This document shows, in pieces, positions 37,014 through 44,882 of a stretch of 64,000 nt of DNA. The stretch is taken from assembly GCF_029439455.1 (NCBI RefSeq), contig NZ_JAQFVG010000358.1, forward strand, positions 140,076 through 204,075, in the 5' to 3' direction. Under the pieces are notes generated by a model. The model worked only from the letters and a program-made list of their open reading frames with translations. It did no database searches and was not told where the DNA came from. Made by a program: the position numbers and the translations under genes. Position 1 is the first letter of the stretch, and every line of letters begins with the position of its first letter. Source of the stretch: Caballeronia sp. BR00000012568055 (GTDB taxonomy: Bacteria > Pseudomonadota > Gammaproteobacteria > Burkholderiales > Burkholderiaceae).

Positions 37014-38804
37014 ATGGACGCTAACCCGTTTGCAAAGATGCAGCGACTAGGCCGCGCGCTGATGCTGCCGATCGCCGTACTACCGGTGGCCGGCCTGCTA
37101 TTGCGTCTCGGCCAGCCCGATGTCTTCAACATCAAGATGATCGCCGACGCAGGCGATGCAATCTTCACGAATCTGCCGCTGTTGTTCGCCATTGGCGTGG
37201 CGGTCGGGTTTGCGAAGGACAACAACGGCACGGCGGGTCTGGCCGGTGCGATCGGCTATCTCATCGAAGTGGCCGTGATGAAGGACATCAACGACAAGCT
37301 CAATATGGGCGTGTTGTCGGGCATCGTCGCCGGTATGGTGGCGGGCTATCTGTACAACCGGTACAAGGACATCAAACTGCCCGAGTACCTCGCGTTCTTC
37401 GGCGGGAAACGTTTCGTGCCGATTGTCACGGGGTTGGCGTGTCTGGTGCTCGGCATTGTGTTCGGCTATATCTGGCAGCCGGTGCAGTCCGCCATCGACG
37501 CAGCCGGTAACTGGCTGACGACCGCAGGCGCAATCGGCACCTTCGTGTTCGGCGTGCTGAACCGCATTCTGCTGGTCACGGGTCTGCACCACATCATCAA
37601 TTCGCTGGCGTGGTTCGTGTTCGGCTCGTTCACGCCGCCCGATGGTGGCGCGGTCGTGCACGGCGATCTGCACCGTTTCTTCGCGGGCGATAAAACCGCT
37701 GGCGGCTTCATGACCGGTTTCTTCCCGATCATGATGTTCGGCCTCCCGGCCGCGTGTCTGGCGATGTTCCACGAAGCGCCGAAAGAGCGCCGCGCGGTCG
37801 TCGGCGGTCTGCTGTTCTCGATGGCGCTGACCGCGTTCCTGACGGGCGTGACCGAGCCGATCGAATACAGCTTCATGTTCCTGGCTCCGCTGCTCTACGC
37901 GATCCACGCGGTGCTCACGGGTCTGTCGCTGGCGATCTGTTCGGCGCTCGGCATTCATCTGGGCTTCACGTTCTCGGCGGGCGCGATCGACTATGTGCTG
38001 AACTACGGCCTGTCGCAGCGCGGCTGGATGGCGATTCCGCTGGGACTGGTGTATGGCATCGTGTATTACGGGCTGTTCCGCTTCTTTATCCGCAAGTCCA
38101 ACATGGCGACGCCGGGCCGCGAACCCGCAACGACCGACGCCGAAACTGATGCAACCGCAACCGTCGATGGAGGTCTGATTCCGCCGCTGCCGGGCGCAGC
38201 TTCGGCTGCCAACTCGCGTGCTTCGCGTTATATCGCGGCTTTGGGCGGCGCATCGAACCTGACGCTGGTGGATGCTTGTACGACGCGTCTGCGTTTGTCG
38301 GTGGCGGACACGGCGAAGGTATCGGAAGCGCAGTTGAAGAGCATCGGCGCGCGTGGCGTGTTGAAGCGCGGCGCGACGAGCGTGCAGGTGATCATCGGAC
38401 CGGAAGCGGATTTGATCGCCGATGAAATTCGCGGTGAACTGGAGCATTCGTCGACGCGTGGCGCGACGCCGGCTTCGTCGGGTCCGGCTGTTCCGGTTGC
38501 TTCGGCGGCGGCTTCGGCGGATCAGTCCGCTGGCCCGCTCGATCCGGACCCGCTGCGCTGGCTCGCGGTATTCGGCGGCGCAACCAACGTCGTTTCGCTC
38601 GATGCCGTCGCGGCGACGCGTCTGCGCGTCGTCGTGCGCGATCCGGCTTCGGTGGATCGTCAGCGCCTGTCTTCGCTGGATGTGGCGTGGGTATCGGCGG
38701 ATACGTTCCACATTGTTGTCGGCGCGGCCGCACCGCGTTACGCCGCGACAATGGCGACGCGTCTGCCGAACAACGGCGGCGGCGCATCGCCGATGCCGGC
38801 TTGA
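37014..38804 (+). CDS. nagE: N-acetylglucosamine PTS permease, EIIC-EIIB-EIIB'
   Basis: A 596-residue permease. Residues 1-365 are the EIIC membrane domain, about ten helices with GLHHIINSLAW and GVTEPIEYSFMFLAPLLY. Residues about 403-475 are an EIIB domain with phospho-Cys422 in DACTTRLRL. A second EIIB-like domain at about 511-585 reads DAVAATRLRV at the matching place and lacks the cysteine. It imports and phosphorylates GlcNAc using the upstream IIA-HPr-EI fusion. A TTGGAGA site fixes the ATG at 37014, and a strong terminator follows. Confidence 0.94.
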   Translation: MDANPFAKMQRLGRALMLPIAVLPVAGLLLRLGQPDVFNIKMIADAGDAIFTNLPLLFAIGVAVGFAKDNNGTAGLAGAIGYLIEVAVMKDINDKLNMGVLSGIVAGMVAGYLYNRYKDIKLPEYLAFFGGKRFVPIVTGLACLVLGIVFGYIWQPVQSAIDAAGNWLTTAGAIGTFVFGVLNRILLVTGLHHIINSLAWFVFGSFTPPDGGAVVHGDLHRFFAGDKTAGGFMTGFFPIMMFGLPAACLAMFHEAPKERRAVVGGLLFSMALTAFLTGVTEPIEYSFMFLAPLLYAIHAVLTGLSLAICSALGIHLGFTFSAGAIDYVLNYGLSQRGWMAIPLGLVYGIVYYGLFRFFIRKSNMATPGREPATTDAETDATATVDGGLIPPLPGAASAANSRASRYIAALGGASNLTLVDACTTRLRLSVADTAKVSEAQLKSIGARGVLKRGATSVQVIIGPEADLIADEIRGELEHSSTRGATPASSGPAVPVASAAASADQSAGPLDPDPLRWLAVFGGATNVVSLDAVAATRLRVVVRDPASVDRQRLSSLDVAWVSADTFHIVVGAAAPRYAATMATRLPNNGGGASPMPA

Positions 38805-38825
38805 TGCAGCGTTGAGCTTATGAAG

Positions 38826-38858
38826 AATAATCGGCGCCTCGTGCGCCGATTATTTTTT
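38826..38858 (+). terminator. Terminator after nagE
   Basis: AATAATCGGCGC pairs with GCGCCGATTATT around CTCGT, followed by TTTT. It closes the nag operon and marks the right boundary of the convergent peptide cluster. Confidence 0.92.
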
Positions 38859-38892
38859 GTGCGATGCCTTGTCCATTCACGCCGAAGCGCTG

Positions 38893-39210
38893 TCAGGAAT
38901 GAATCGCGAGCTGTATCACGACATAGACCGCGGTGGAAGCGAGCGTAATAAGCACCAGCCCCAGACGTGTCGATAGTGTTGCAATTGCGGTCACGATAAT
39001 GGCCGCTATCGCAGCCACAGGCGCTGCCTGAATTTCGGTCCAGACAATGTAGACCGTGAAGTTGATGAATACCGCGAGCGGCAGCACGCGTTCCAGCAGT
39101 CCACGGCTTGTTTGCGACAGACGAAGCGGCACCAGCGCGGGGAGCACGCGCACGGTGAGGCTCGTCAGAAACAGCGCGAGAATGGCCAGCGCGTGTGACG
39201 ATTCAATCAT
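38893..39210 (-). CDS. azlD: AzlD family small subunit of branched-chain amino acid exporter
   Basis: A 105-residue protein with four predicted membrane helices, matching AzlD/YgaH. RVLPALVPLRLSQTSRGLLERVLPLAVFIN-type sequence in the first half is the family block. With AzlC it forms an efflux complex; relatives (AzlCD, YgaZH, BrnFE) export valine, isoleucine, leucine and methionine. Its ATG overlaps the azlC stop (ATGA). It is the last gene of the putative peptide operon and ends just after the convergent nagE terminator. Confidence 0.9.
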   Translation of the reverse strand: MIESSHALAILALFLTSLTVRVLPALVPLRLSQTSRGLLERVLPLAVFINFTVYIVWTEIQAAPVAAIAAIIVTAIATLSTRLGLVLITLASTAVYVVIQLAIHS

Positions 39211-39923
39211 GCGCCGGCCCTCCACATACGCCACGTCGAAAAAGCGATGCTGGGCAGCCAGAACCACACCTTGCCGAGCATTCCGAACAGCGCCATCGCA
39301 ACGATGACGCACAGCGCGGTCTCGGCAATACGCCGTGAGTTGGCCGCACCAATGCGCGGCACGCGCACCTTGAGCTGACCAAGCGATAGCACGAGCAGCA
39401 CGACACTCGCCGGAAAGCCTAGATTGATGCCTTTGCCAATCAGACCGGGCGGCATCAGTCCGAGCGCAAGCACGCCGGCGACATTGGAAAGAATCCAGAC
39501 CGAGTAGATGGTCGCGCGGATCGTGACCACGGATGCGACCGAGTCTCGCTCGCTTTCCACCGCGTAGGCTTCGTCGCCGAGCATGTGTGCTGCCATTGCG
39601 CGGGCCGTGCGCGAGGCCGGCAGGCGTGATGCGGTGGCGAACGCAATCGGGATATAGCGGCTGTTGATCGATACCGCCATGAACAACATGGTCAATACGC
39701 CCAGACCTTGACCTGACAGCGGTATGAGTGCGAACTGGCCGCTTCCGGAGAAACCGAGCGTGCTGAACAGCAGAACCTCTTCCACACTCCAGCCGGACTG
39801 GGCGGCGAGCACGCCGCATAGCATTGCTACCGGCACGAGCGTCATCGCGGTAGGAAAAGCGCGGACGAACGCCACCCAGACTCGATTCTGCAAGCCGCTG
39901 CCGGAATAGGCGCTCTCCGTCAT
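39207..39923 (-). CDS. azlC: AzlC family large subunit of branched-chain amino acid exporter
   Basis: A 238-residue membrane protein with about six helices. AFPTAMTLVPVAMLCGVLAA, FSGSGQFALIPL and SINSRYIPIAFA are AzlC/YgaZ signatures. It pairs with AzlD, encoded next with a four-base overlap. Its own start overlaps the dioxygenase stop by four bases (ATGA), so dioxygenase, AzlC and AzlD are translationally linked. That linkage argues that the exported compound is made by, or related to, the dioxygenase. Known AzlCD substrates are free aliphatic amino acids, not long peptides. Confidence 0.92.
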   Translation of the reverse strand: MTESAYSGSGLQNRVWVAFVRAFPTAMTLVPVAMLCGVLAAQSGWSVEEVLLFSTLGFSGSGQFALIPLSGQGLGVLTMLFMAVSINSRYIPIAFATASRLPASRTARAMAAHMLGDEAYAVESERDSVASVVTIRATIYSVWILSNVAGVLALGLMPPGLIGKGINLGFPASVVLLVLSLGQLKVRVPRIGAANSRRIAETALCVIVAMALFGMLGKVWFWLPSIAFSTWRMWRAGA

Positions 39924-40672
39924 AGCGCGAGCTCGGCGGGCAGTTTCGTCTCGCTCGCAAGGCGCTCATGAGCAGGACCGTAAGCGCGCTTGTCCCATCT
40001 GTTGATTTCGATGACCCAGATATCCCGGTAGCCCGTCGTGCCGTGTGCCGGCTTCACGTCGGTCGCGTAGTGAATGTATCGCTCGTCATCGATCAGGACG
40101 GCCTGGTTCTCTCCCAGAACCTGTCGATACACGATGTCACGCGATGCAGGGTCGATCACCTGCGTTTCCCCGCCCGTGACGTTGTGCCTTTTAGCCACGA
40201 CGATGACGCTGAATTCATGCCCGTCCCGATGCGGGCCTTCGGGGACCGTCACGCCTTTGAACTCGCCGTTCGCGATCACGCGTATCTGATTGACGTTGAT
40301 CTGATAGTGCACGGTCTGATCGACACCGAGTGCTTCGAGGACCGCCGAGATCACCGGCGACGGATCGCATTCGAGCTGCTCGCGATGGCGCATGACGCCG
40401 CCCGCTTCCGCGAGCCGGATATAGGCCGCTGACTGAATGTACTTGCGCTTTGGCAGCAGTGCGAATATCCACTGTCCTTCCTCGTGATAGCCGAAGTATT
40501 GCGAAAGACGAATCTGACGGAAGCGACCCGGACTGTGCGTATCACGCGGCATGTTGTCGAACGACGCCGCAACGCCGCCGGACAGGGGCGGCGTATTGAT
40601 GATCGCGTAGCCGTGTGACTTGAAGTGGCCGGGTTGCGTAATGGTGGCGCGCTCGTAGGAGAGGGGATTCAT
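39920..40672 (-). CDS. 2-oxoglutarate/Fe(II) dioxygenase of the amino-acid hydroxylase (PF10014-like) family
   Basis: A 250-residue enzyme. The iron-binding facial triad is visible as His148 and Asp150 in EGPHRDGHEF and His201 in RYIHYATDV; Arg216 in GYRDIWVIEI is placed to bind 2-oxoglutarate. The pattern matches the family that contains bacterial L-isoleucine 4-hydroxylase and related enzymes acting on free Ile, Leu, Val or Met. It lies 21 bases after the radical SAM gene and overlaps azlC. Substrate is not known: free aliphatic amino acid is the family precedent, and the valines of the TVGG peptide are a conjecture from context. Confidence 0.87.
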   Translation of the reverse strand: MNPLSYERATITQPGHFKSHGYAIINTPPLSGGVAASFDNMPRDTHSPGRFRQIRLSQYFGYHEEGQWIFALLPKRKYIQSAAYIRLAEAGGVMRHREQLECDPSPVISAVLEALGVDQTVHYQINVNQIRVIANGEFKGVTVPEGPHRDGHEFSVIVVAKRHNVTGGETQVIDPASRDIVYRQVLGENQAVLIDDERYIHYATDVKPAHGTTGYRDIWVIEINRWDKRAYGPAHERLASETKLPAELAL

Positions 40673-40693
40673 CGGATCAGTTCTCAGTGTGTG

Positions 40694-42172
40694 TCAGTGC
40701 GTCTGCAGATCGAAGGTCGCCACCTCGAACGGCCTCAGCGACTCAATATGTTTGCGCGTGATGCCGCGATAAAAATCGCAGGCGGATGTCTCGACTGCAT
40801 CGATTGCCGCGTATTTCTTTTCCAGCGGACCCAGACACAGGCCGGCACAGAAGCCCTCGATTTCGCATCCCCGGCAGGGCGCGGGGTTTTCGTGACGCAG
40901 GCTTGCATGAGCCTGGTACGGTTGCGCATCGAGCAAGGCCGTTCCTTGGCTGATCGAACCCAGTAAAGTCGATCCCGCCTTGCACGCGAAGACCGAGCCG
41001 TTCGGCTCGATACTCAGTTGCGCGCCCTTTGCCGAACAATTCTTGAAGCCGCGTTCCGGCACGGCGTCGTGGCCAGTCAGGAGTTGGAAAATCTGGTGCC
41101 AGTATCCGGTCAGAACGACTCCCCGATACCTTCCGTATTCGACGACCCGCCATAGCCGTTCGACGATTTGCTGTCCGCCGAAACGTGCGTAGAAACCGGG
41201 ATCGAAATCGACGACCACGCCGATTTCGCCCGCGCCGACGTCCACAGCGAGATCGACGATAGATTCATCGAACTCGTTCCAGGTCGATGATGTGAGCGCT
41301 GCATTGATCGCCACGCGACAGCCCTTCGCCTGCAGGCGGCGCAGGCCTTCCATCACCAGTGGCGTACTGTCGCCGCCGTGTTTGAGCGGTCGGCTCGGGC
41401 TGGTCGGCGAGTCGAAACTCACGCATACCGCGACCTCATACCGCGCAAATGCTTCTGCGATCTCTTCGGTTATCAGCGAGCCATTGGTCACGGTTGACCA
41501 GGCAATCTGCATGCGGTCGCGTTCCCCGTTGCCGAATCGCTCCAGAACGGCCTGGATGGCTTTCCAGTTCAGCAACGGCTCGCCGCCAAAGAATTGGATC
41601 ATCACGCTGTTCACGTCCGACGCGCGCGAGATAGCGAGGGCATTTTCGACGTAGCGCACGGCGTCCTGCGGCTTCATGTGGCGATTGGCCGGATCGTACT
41701 GGTGTTCGAAGCGCTCCTTCGACGCGTACATCGAATCATGGAGGTCGATCTTGATTTCATCTGGTGCGTGCAGCCGGCTCAGATCGATTTTGGTCACCTC
41801 CGCTTCGACGGACATCTCCTTTCCCTGGATGCCTTCGAAACAGTAAGTACAGCCGAAGTTGCAGGCGTTGGCGAGGATGAGCTGAATGACGTTGATCTTG
41901 TTTCCGCTCACGGCCGGCTGAATCGGCGCTTCGTTGGAAACGAGAAGGCCGCGCGCCGCCAGCTGCTGGATCAGCTCGATTTCCCGATCCGCGGCCTCAC
42001 TTTCAAGCCATGTCACAGGAATGGTGCGGCCTTCGCGAAACCCGTGCAGCACGCGACGCGCTGGATCGTCGAGCAAGCACAGGCCGCCTCGCTCGCGGTG
42101 GTAGACGGCCGTGTGCTTGTTCGCCGGAACTTCGATGGCGTCAGCGGACAGGACGTATCGTTTGTACTGCAT
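40694..42172 (-). CDS. SPASM-domain radical SAM peptide-modifying enzyme
   Basis: A 492-residue radical SAM protein. Residues 1-90 look like a small winged-helix, PqqD/RRE-like segment (GGLCLLDDPARRVLHGF..QQLAARGLLVSN). The [4Fe-4S]-SAM motif CxxxCxxC is Cys104-Cys108-Cys111 (ACNFGCTYCF). The core barrel has FFGGEPLLNW and a TNGSLITEE segment. The C-terminal SPASM region follows the seven-cysteine pattern, with CRGCEIEGFCAGLC (CX2CX5CX3C) and a later ACDFYRG cysteine, so two auxiliary clusters are expected. Such enzymes modify ribosomal peptides. The ATG at 42172 has GGAG ten bases upstream; a GTG at 42190 is less likely. The repeat peptide gene lies 78 bases upstream. Confidence 0.92.
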   Translation of the reverse strand: MQYKRYVLSADAIEVPANKHTAVYHRERGGLCLLDDPARRVLHGFREGRTIPVTWLESEAADREIELIQQLAARGLLVSNEAPIQPAVSGNKINVIQLILANACNFGCTYCFEGIQGKEMSVEAEVTKIDLSRLHAPDEIKIDLHDSMYASKERFEHQYDPANRHMKPQDAVRYVENALAISRASDVNSVMIQFFGGEPLLNWKAIQAVLERFGNGERDRMQIAWSTVTNGSLITEEIAEAFARYEVAVCVSFDSPTSPSRPLKHGGDSTPLVMEGLRRLQAKGCRVAINAALTSSTWNEFDESIVDLAVDVGAGEIGVVVDFDPGFYARFGGQQIVERLWRVVEYGRYRGVVLTGYWHQIFQLLTGHDAVPERGFKNCSAKGAQLSIEPNGSVFACKAGSTLLGSISQGTALLDAQPYQAHASLRHENPAPCRGCEIEGFCAGLCLGPLEKKYAAIDAVETSACDFYRGITRKHIESLRPFEVATFDLQTH

Positions 42173-42198
42173 TGGATGTGGACTCCGCACGCGTAGTG

Positions 42199-42244
42199 AA
42201 AAAGCGAATGTGCGGGCGACGCCGGGCGAGGGGCGGCCGCCCGC
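42199..42244 (-). terminator. Possible attenuator between the peptide gene and the radical SAM gene
   Basis: On the minus strand GCGGGCG (42244-42238) can pair with CGCCCGC (42218-42212), with GC-rich sequence between them, and a five-T run follows eight bases later. The spacing is looser than in a strong terminator. Partial termination here would give more peptide transcript than enzyme transcript, as is common in peptide operons. Confidence 0.35.
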
Positions 42245-42250
42245 TTGCTT

Positions 42251-42433
42251 TTACTTCGTCAGGCGCGTTTTGAGAACGCTGCGTTGAGCGCCGGATAGCG
42301 TGCCGCCAACGGTTCCACCCACCGTGCCACCAACTGTTCCTCCGACGGTACCGCCCACCGTGCCGCCGACTGTGCCGCCAACAGTTCCACCCACTGTGCC
42401 ACTCATCGTGCTACTGACTACCTTCGTGTTCAT
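42251..42433 (-). CDS. Putative modified-peptide precursor made of TVGG tandem repeats
   Basis: A 60-residue peptide. Residues 1-8 (MNTKVVSS) form a very short leader. Residues 9-48 are ten consecutive tetrads: TMSG, eight perfect TVGG, then TLSG. Residues 49-60 (AQRSVLKTRLTK) are a basic C-terminal follower. There are no cysteines, aromatics or acidic residues. The ATG at 42433 has a GGAAAGG ribosome binding site; a GTG at 42484 in frame lacks one. It lies between an AraC regulator and a SPASM radical SAM enzyme on the same strand, which is the usual position of a substrate peptide. I know no named family for it. The assignment as substrate is inferred from position, size and repeats. Confidence 0.82.
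   Translation of the reverse strand: MNTKVVSSTMSGTVGGTVGGTVGGTVGGTVGGTVGGTVGGTVGGTLSGAQRSVLKTRLTK
42302..42409. repeat. Nine 12-base coding units with strongly varied synonymous codons
   Basis: Eight TVGG units (42302-42397) plus the TMSG unit (42398-42409) on the minus strand. Threonine is written ACA, ACT, ACG or ACC; valine GTG, GTT or GTC; and the two glycines vary among GGT, GGC and GGA, so few neighbouring units share the same 12 bases. The DNA repeat has decayed while the peptide repeat is exact, which points to selection on the peptide. Confidence 0.9.
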
Positions 42434-42461
42434 CGTGGTTACCTTTCCGTAGTTAAACGAC

Positions 42462-42479
42462 GCATCGATGTTCCGATGC
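42462..42479. promoter_or_regulatory. Inverted repeat upstream of the peptide gene, candidate AraC site
   Basis: GCATCG-N6-CGATGC lies about 29 bases before the peptide start. The same half-site, extended as GACGCATCG, occurs in the larger inverted repeat upstream of the AraC gene at 43450-43488. This suggests one regulator acts at both places. Confidence 0.5.
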
Positions 42480-42557
42480 CCCACGAGATTACGTTTCGGT
42501 GTTTCGATCCGTCTTGAACGATTGTGCGAATCGAAATGGCATGGCGCGAAGGCAGAT

Positions 42558-43394
42558 TCAGACTGCGTCGATTCGTCCGAGCATCTTCAGCCATCGGGCC
42601 GGCGAGATGCCGAACGCCTTGGCGAACTGACGAGTCATGTGGCTCTGATCGGCGAATCCGGCTGCCAGGGAACTTCGTGCAAGCGATCCGCCGGCCAGGA
42701 TCGATCGCTTCACCAGATCGAGGCGGCGCAACGTCAGATAGCGATACGGACTGGTGCCGAAGAACGACCGGAAGTCACGCGAGAGACTCCAGCGATCACG
42801 TCCGCTGATATGCGCGAGATCGTCGAGCGTGACGATGCGGCTCAGGTTGTCGTCGATGTATTCGCGTGCCAGTTGAGCCGCGCGAAAGTCGCCGCGATGG
42901 CGTCGTTGATCCTGACCGGACACGGTCTGCAGCGCGATCGCCAGATTCACCAGCTGGTCGTCGCGTTCGAGTTCGCTGCGCGGCAGCGCGATGTCGGACA
43001 ATAATGCGTGCACGGTGGCGTGCAGACGCGGATCGGCGCAGATGCCGCCATCGACGAAAGGCAAAGGGGCATGCCCCAGCGCCTGCTGCAGCAGGCGCGG
43101 CTCGATATAAGCGATCCGATACAAAAATCCTTCTGACGTGCCGGCTTCACCATCGTGAAGTTCGTCCGGATGAATCACCATCGTGTGGCCGGGCAAGCTG
43201 TGGCGGGTTTCGCGCCGATAGTTGAACGACTGGACGCCCGACAATGTTATGCCGATTGCATACGAGTCGTGCCGGTGCGGCTCATAACCCCGACCGGTGA
43301 AGAACGCTTCGAGGCGCTCTAGTCCCGGCTCGTCGCCCGAGCGGCGAATCCAGTCCCGAGCCGGCGCGGTGATGCATTCATTCTGATTCTCCAC
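42558..43394 (-). CDS. AraC family transcriptional regulator of the peptide cluster
   Basis: A 278-residue regulator. The N-terminal cupin-like AraC-binding domain covers about residues 25-150 (PHRHDSYAIGITLSGVQSF). The double helix-turn-helix covers about 172-270 (TLDDLAHISGRDRWSLSRDFRSFFG and ARSSLAAGFADQSHMTRQFAKAFG). Regulators of this subtype are often paired with amino acid exporters of the LysE or AzlC type and probably sense the exported compound. It heads the minus-strand cluster, with 124 bases between its stop and the peptide start. An extended inverted repeat lies upstream of its start. Confidence 0.9.
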   Translation of the reverse strand: MENQNECITAPARDWIRRSGDEPGLERLEAFFTGRGYEPHRHDSYAIGITLSGVQSFNYRRETRHSLPGHTMVIHPDELHDGEAGTSEGFLYRIAYIEPRLLQQALGHAPLPFVDGGICADPRLHATVHALLSDIALPRSELERDDQLVNLAIALQTVSGQDQRRHRGDFRAAQLAREYIDDNLSRIVTLDDLAHISGRDRWSLSRDFRSFFGTSPYRYLTLRRLDLVKRSILAGGSLARSSLAAGFADQSHMTRQFAKAFGISPARWLKMLGRIDAV

Positions 43395-43449
43395 GATGTT
43401 TCCCTGACCCTTGGCATTCCTCTCCTGAAGATGCTATAGCCGGGTGAAA

Positions 43450-43488
43450 GATGCATCGGTAAAAAAATAAAACGATTACCGATGCGTC
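43450..43488. promoter_or_regulatory. 13-bp inverted repeat upstream of the AraC gene
   Basis: GATGCATCGGTAA and TTACCGATGCGTC pair at 12 of 13 positions around an AT-rich 13-base spacer, 56-94 bases before the AraC start. It is a candidate autoregulatory operator and shares the GCATCG half-site with the repeat before the peptide gene. Confidence 0.55.
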
Positions 43489-43521
43489 GATCCAAAGCAG
43501 ACGCACAAGCGAAAAGCATAA

Positions 43522-43553
43522 AAAAACCCACTGCCAAGCGGCAGTGGGTTTTT
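43522..43553. terminator. Terminator after rpoH
   Basis: AAACCCACTGCC pairs with GGCAGTGGGTTT around AAGC, with A- and T-tracts on both sides. It ends rpoH on the minus strand and insulates the peptide cluster on its upstream side. Confidence 0.92.
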
Positions 43554-43595
43554 AACTTTCAGAGATTCGACTCAGCTACACGTCGAGCAAACTTA

Positions 43596-44534
<939 letters not shown>

Positions 44535-44592
44535 AAGCTCCTTATCAACAATTCGCCCGCCGCTTAACAACGCCAGCGAGCCAGTCACGATA

Positions 44593-44619
44593 TTAGCACT
44601 CCCATTCAGCGAGTGCTAA
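44593..44619 (-). promoter_or_regulatory. CIRCE element (HrcA operator) upstream of rpoH
   Basis: TTAGCACTC-N9-GAGTGCTAA matches the CIRCE consensus at all 18 arm positions. It lies about 60 bases before the rpoH start, so HrcA binding would repress rpoH under non-stress conditions. The rest of the 44535-44882 gap contains promoter sequence for rpoH and pagL but no gene that I can support. Confidence 0.92.
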
Positions 44620-44882
44620 GTGTTAGAGGGGAAGGGAATGTGAGAGTTCCCACAAAGCTATCGACTTTGCGGGAGTCATAGAGACGGTTTCGACGAATTA
44701 AGCGGTCGTTTTTGCCGCTCTCTAATTAACAGTCGAATCCGTTACCGCATTTGTGCGGCGCAGACCTGAATTATTCAAATAAATGAACGACATGCAGGGC
44801 TTTGTGCAAATATGTGAAACCCGCACTACAATCGCCGGGTTTGATTCGGCAAGCGAAACGTCAACCCATATCTGGGGTGCTC

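Noticed and set aside
42302-42409. CRISPR array or DNA minisatellite in the 12-base repeats
   Set aside because: Units are contiguous without spacers and differ at synonymous positions, so neither a CRISPR nor recent slippage explains them; they are coding repeats.
42434-42484. A longer peptide start at the GTG 42484
   Set aside because: It adds 17 residues but has no ribosome binding site, and it would run through the GCATCG inverted repeat; the ATG at 42433 has a good site.
38893-43394. A recently integrated mobile element carrying the peptide cluster
   Set aside because: No integrase, transposase, attachment-site duplication or tRNA target flanks it; acquisition by transfer remains possible but is not shown by the sequence.
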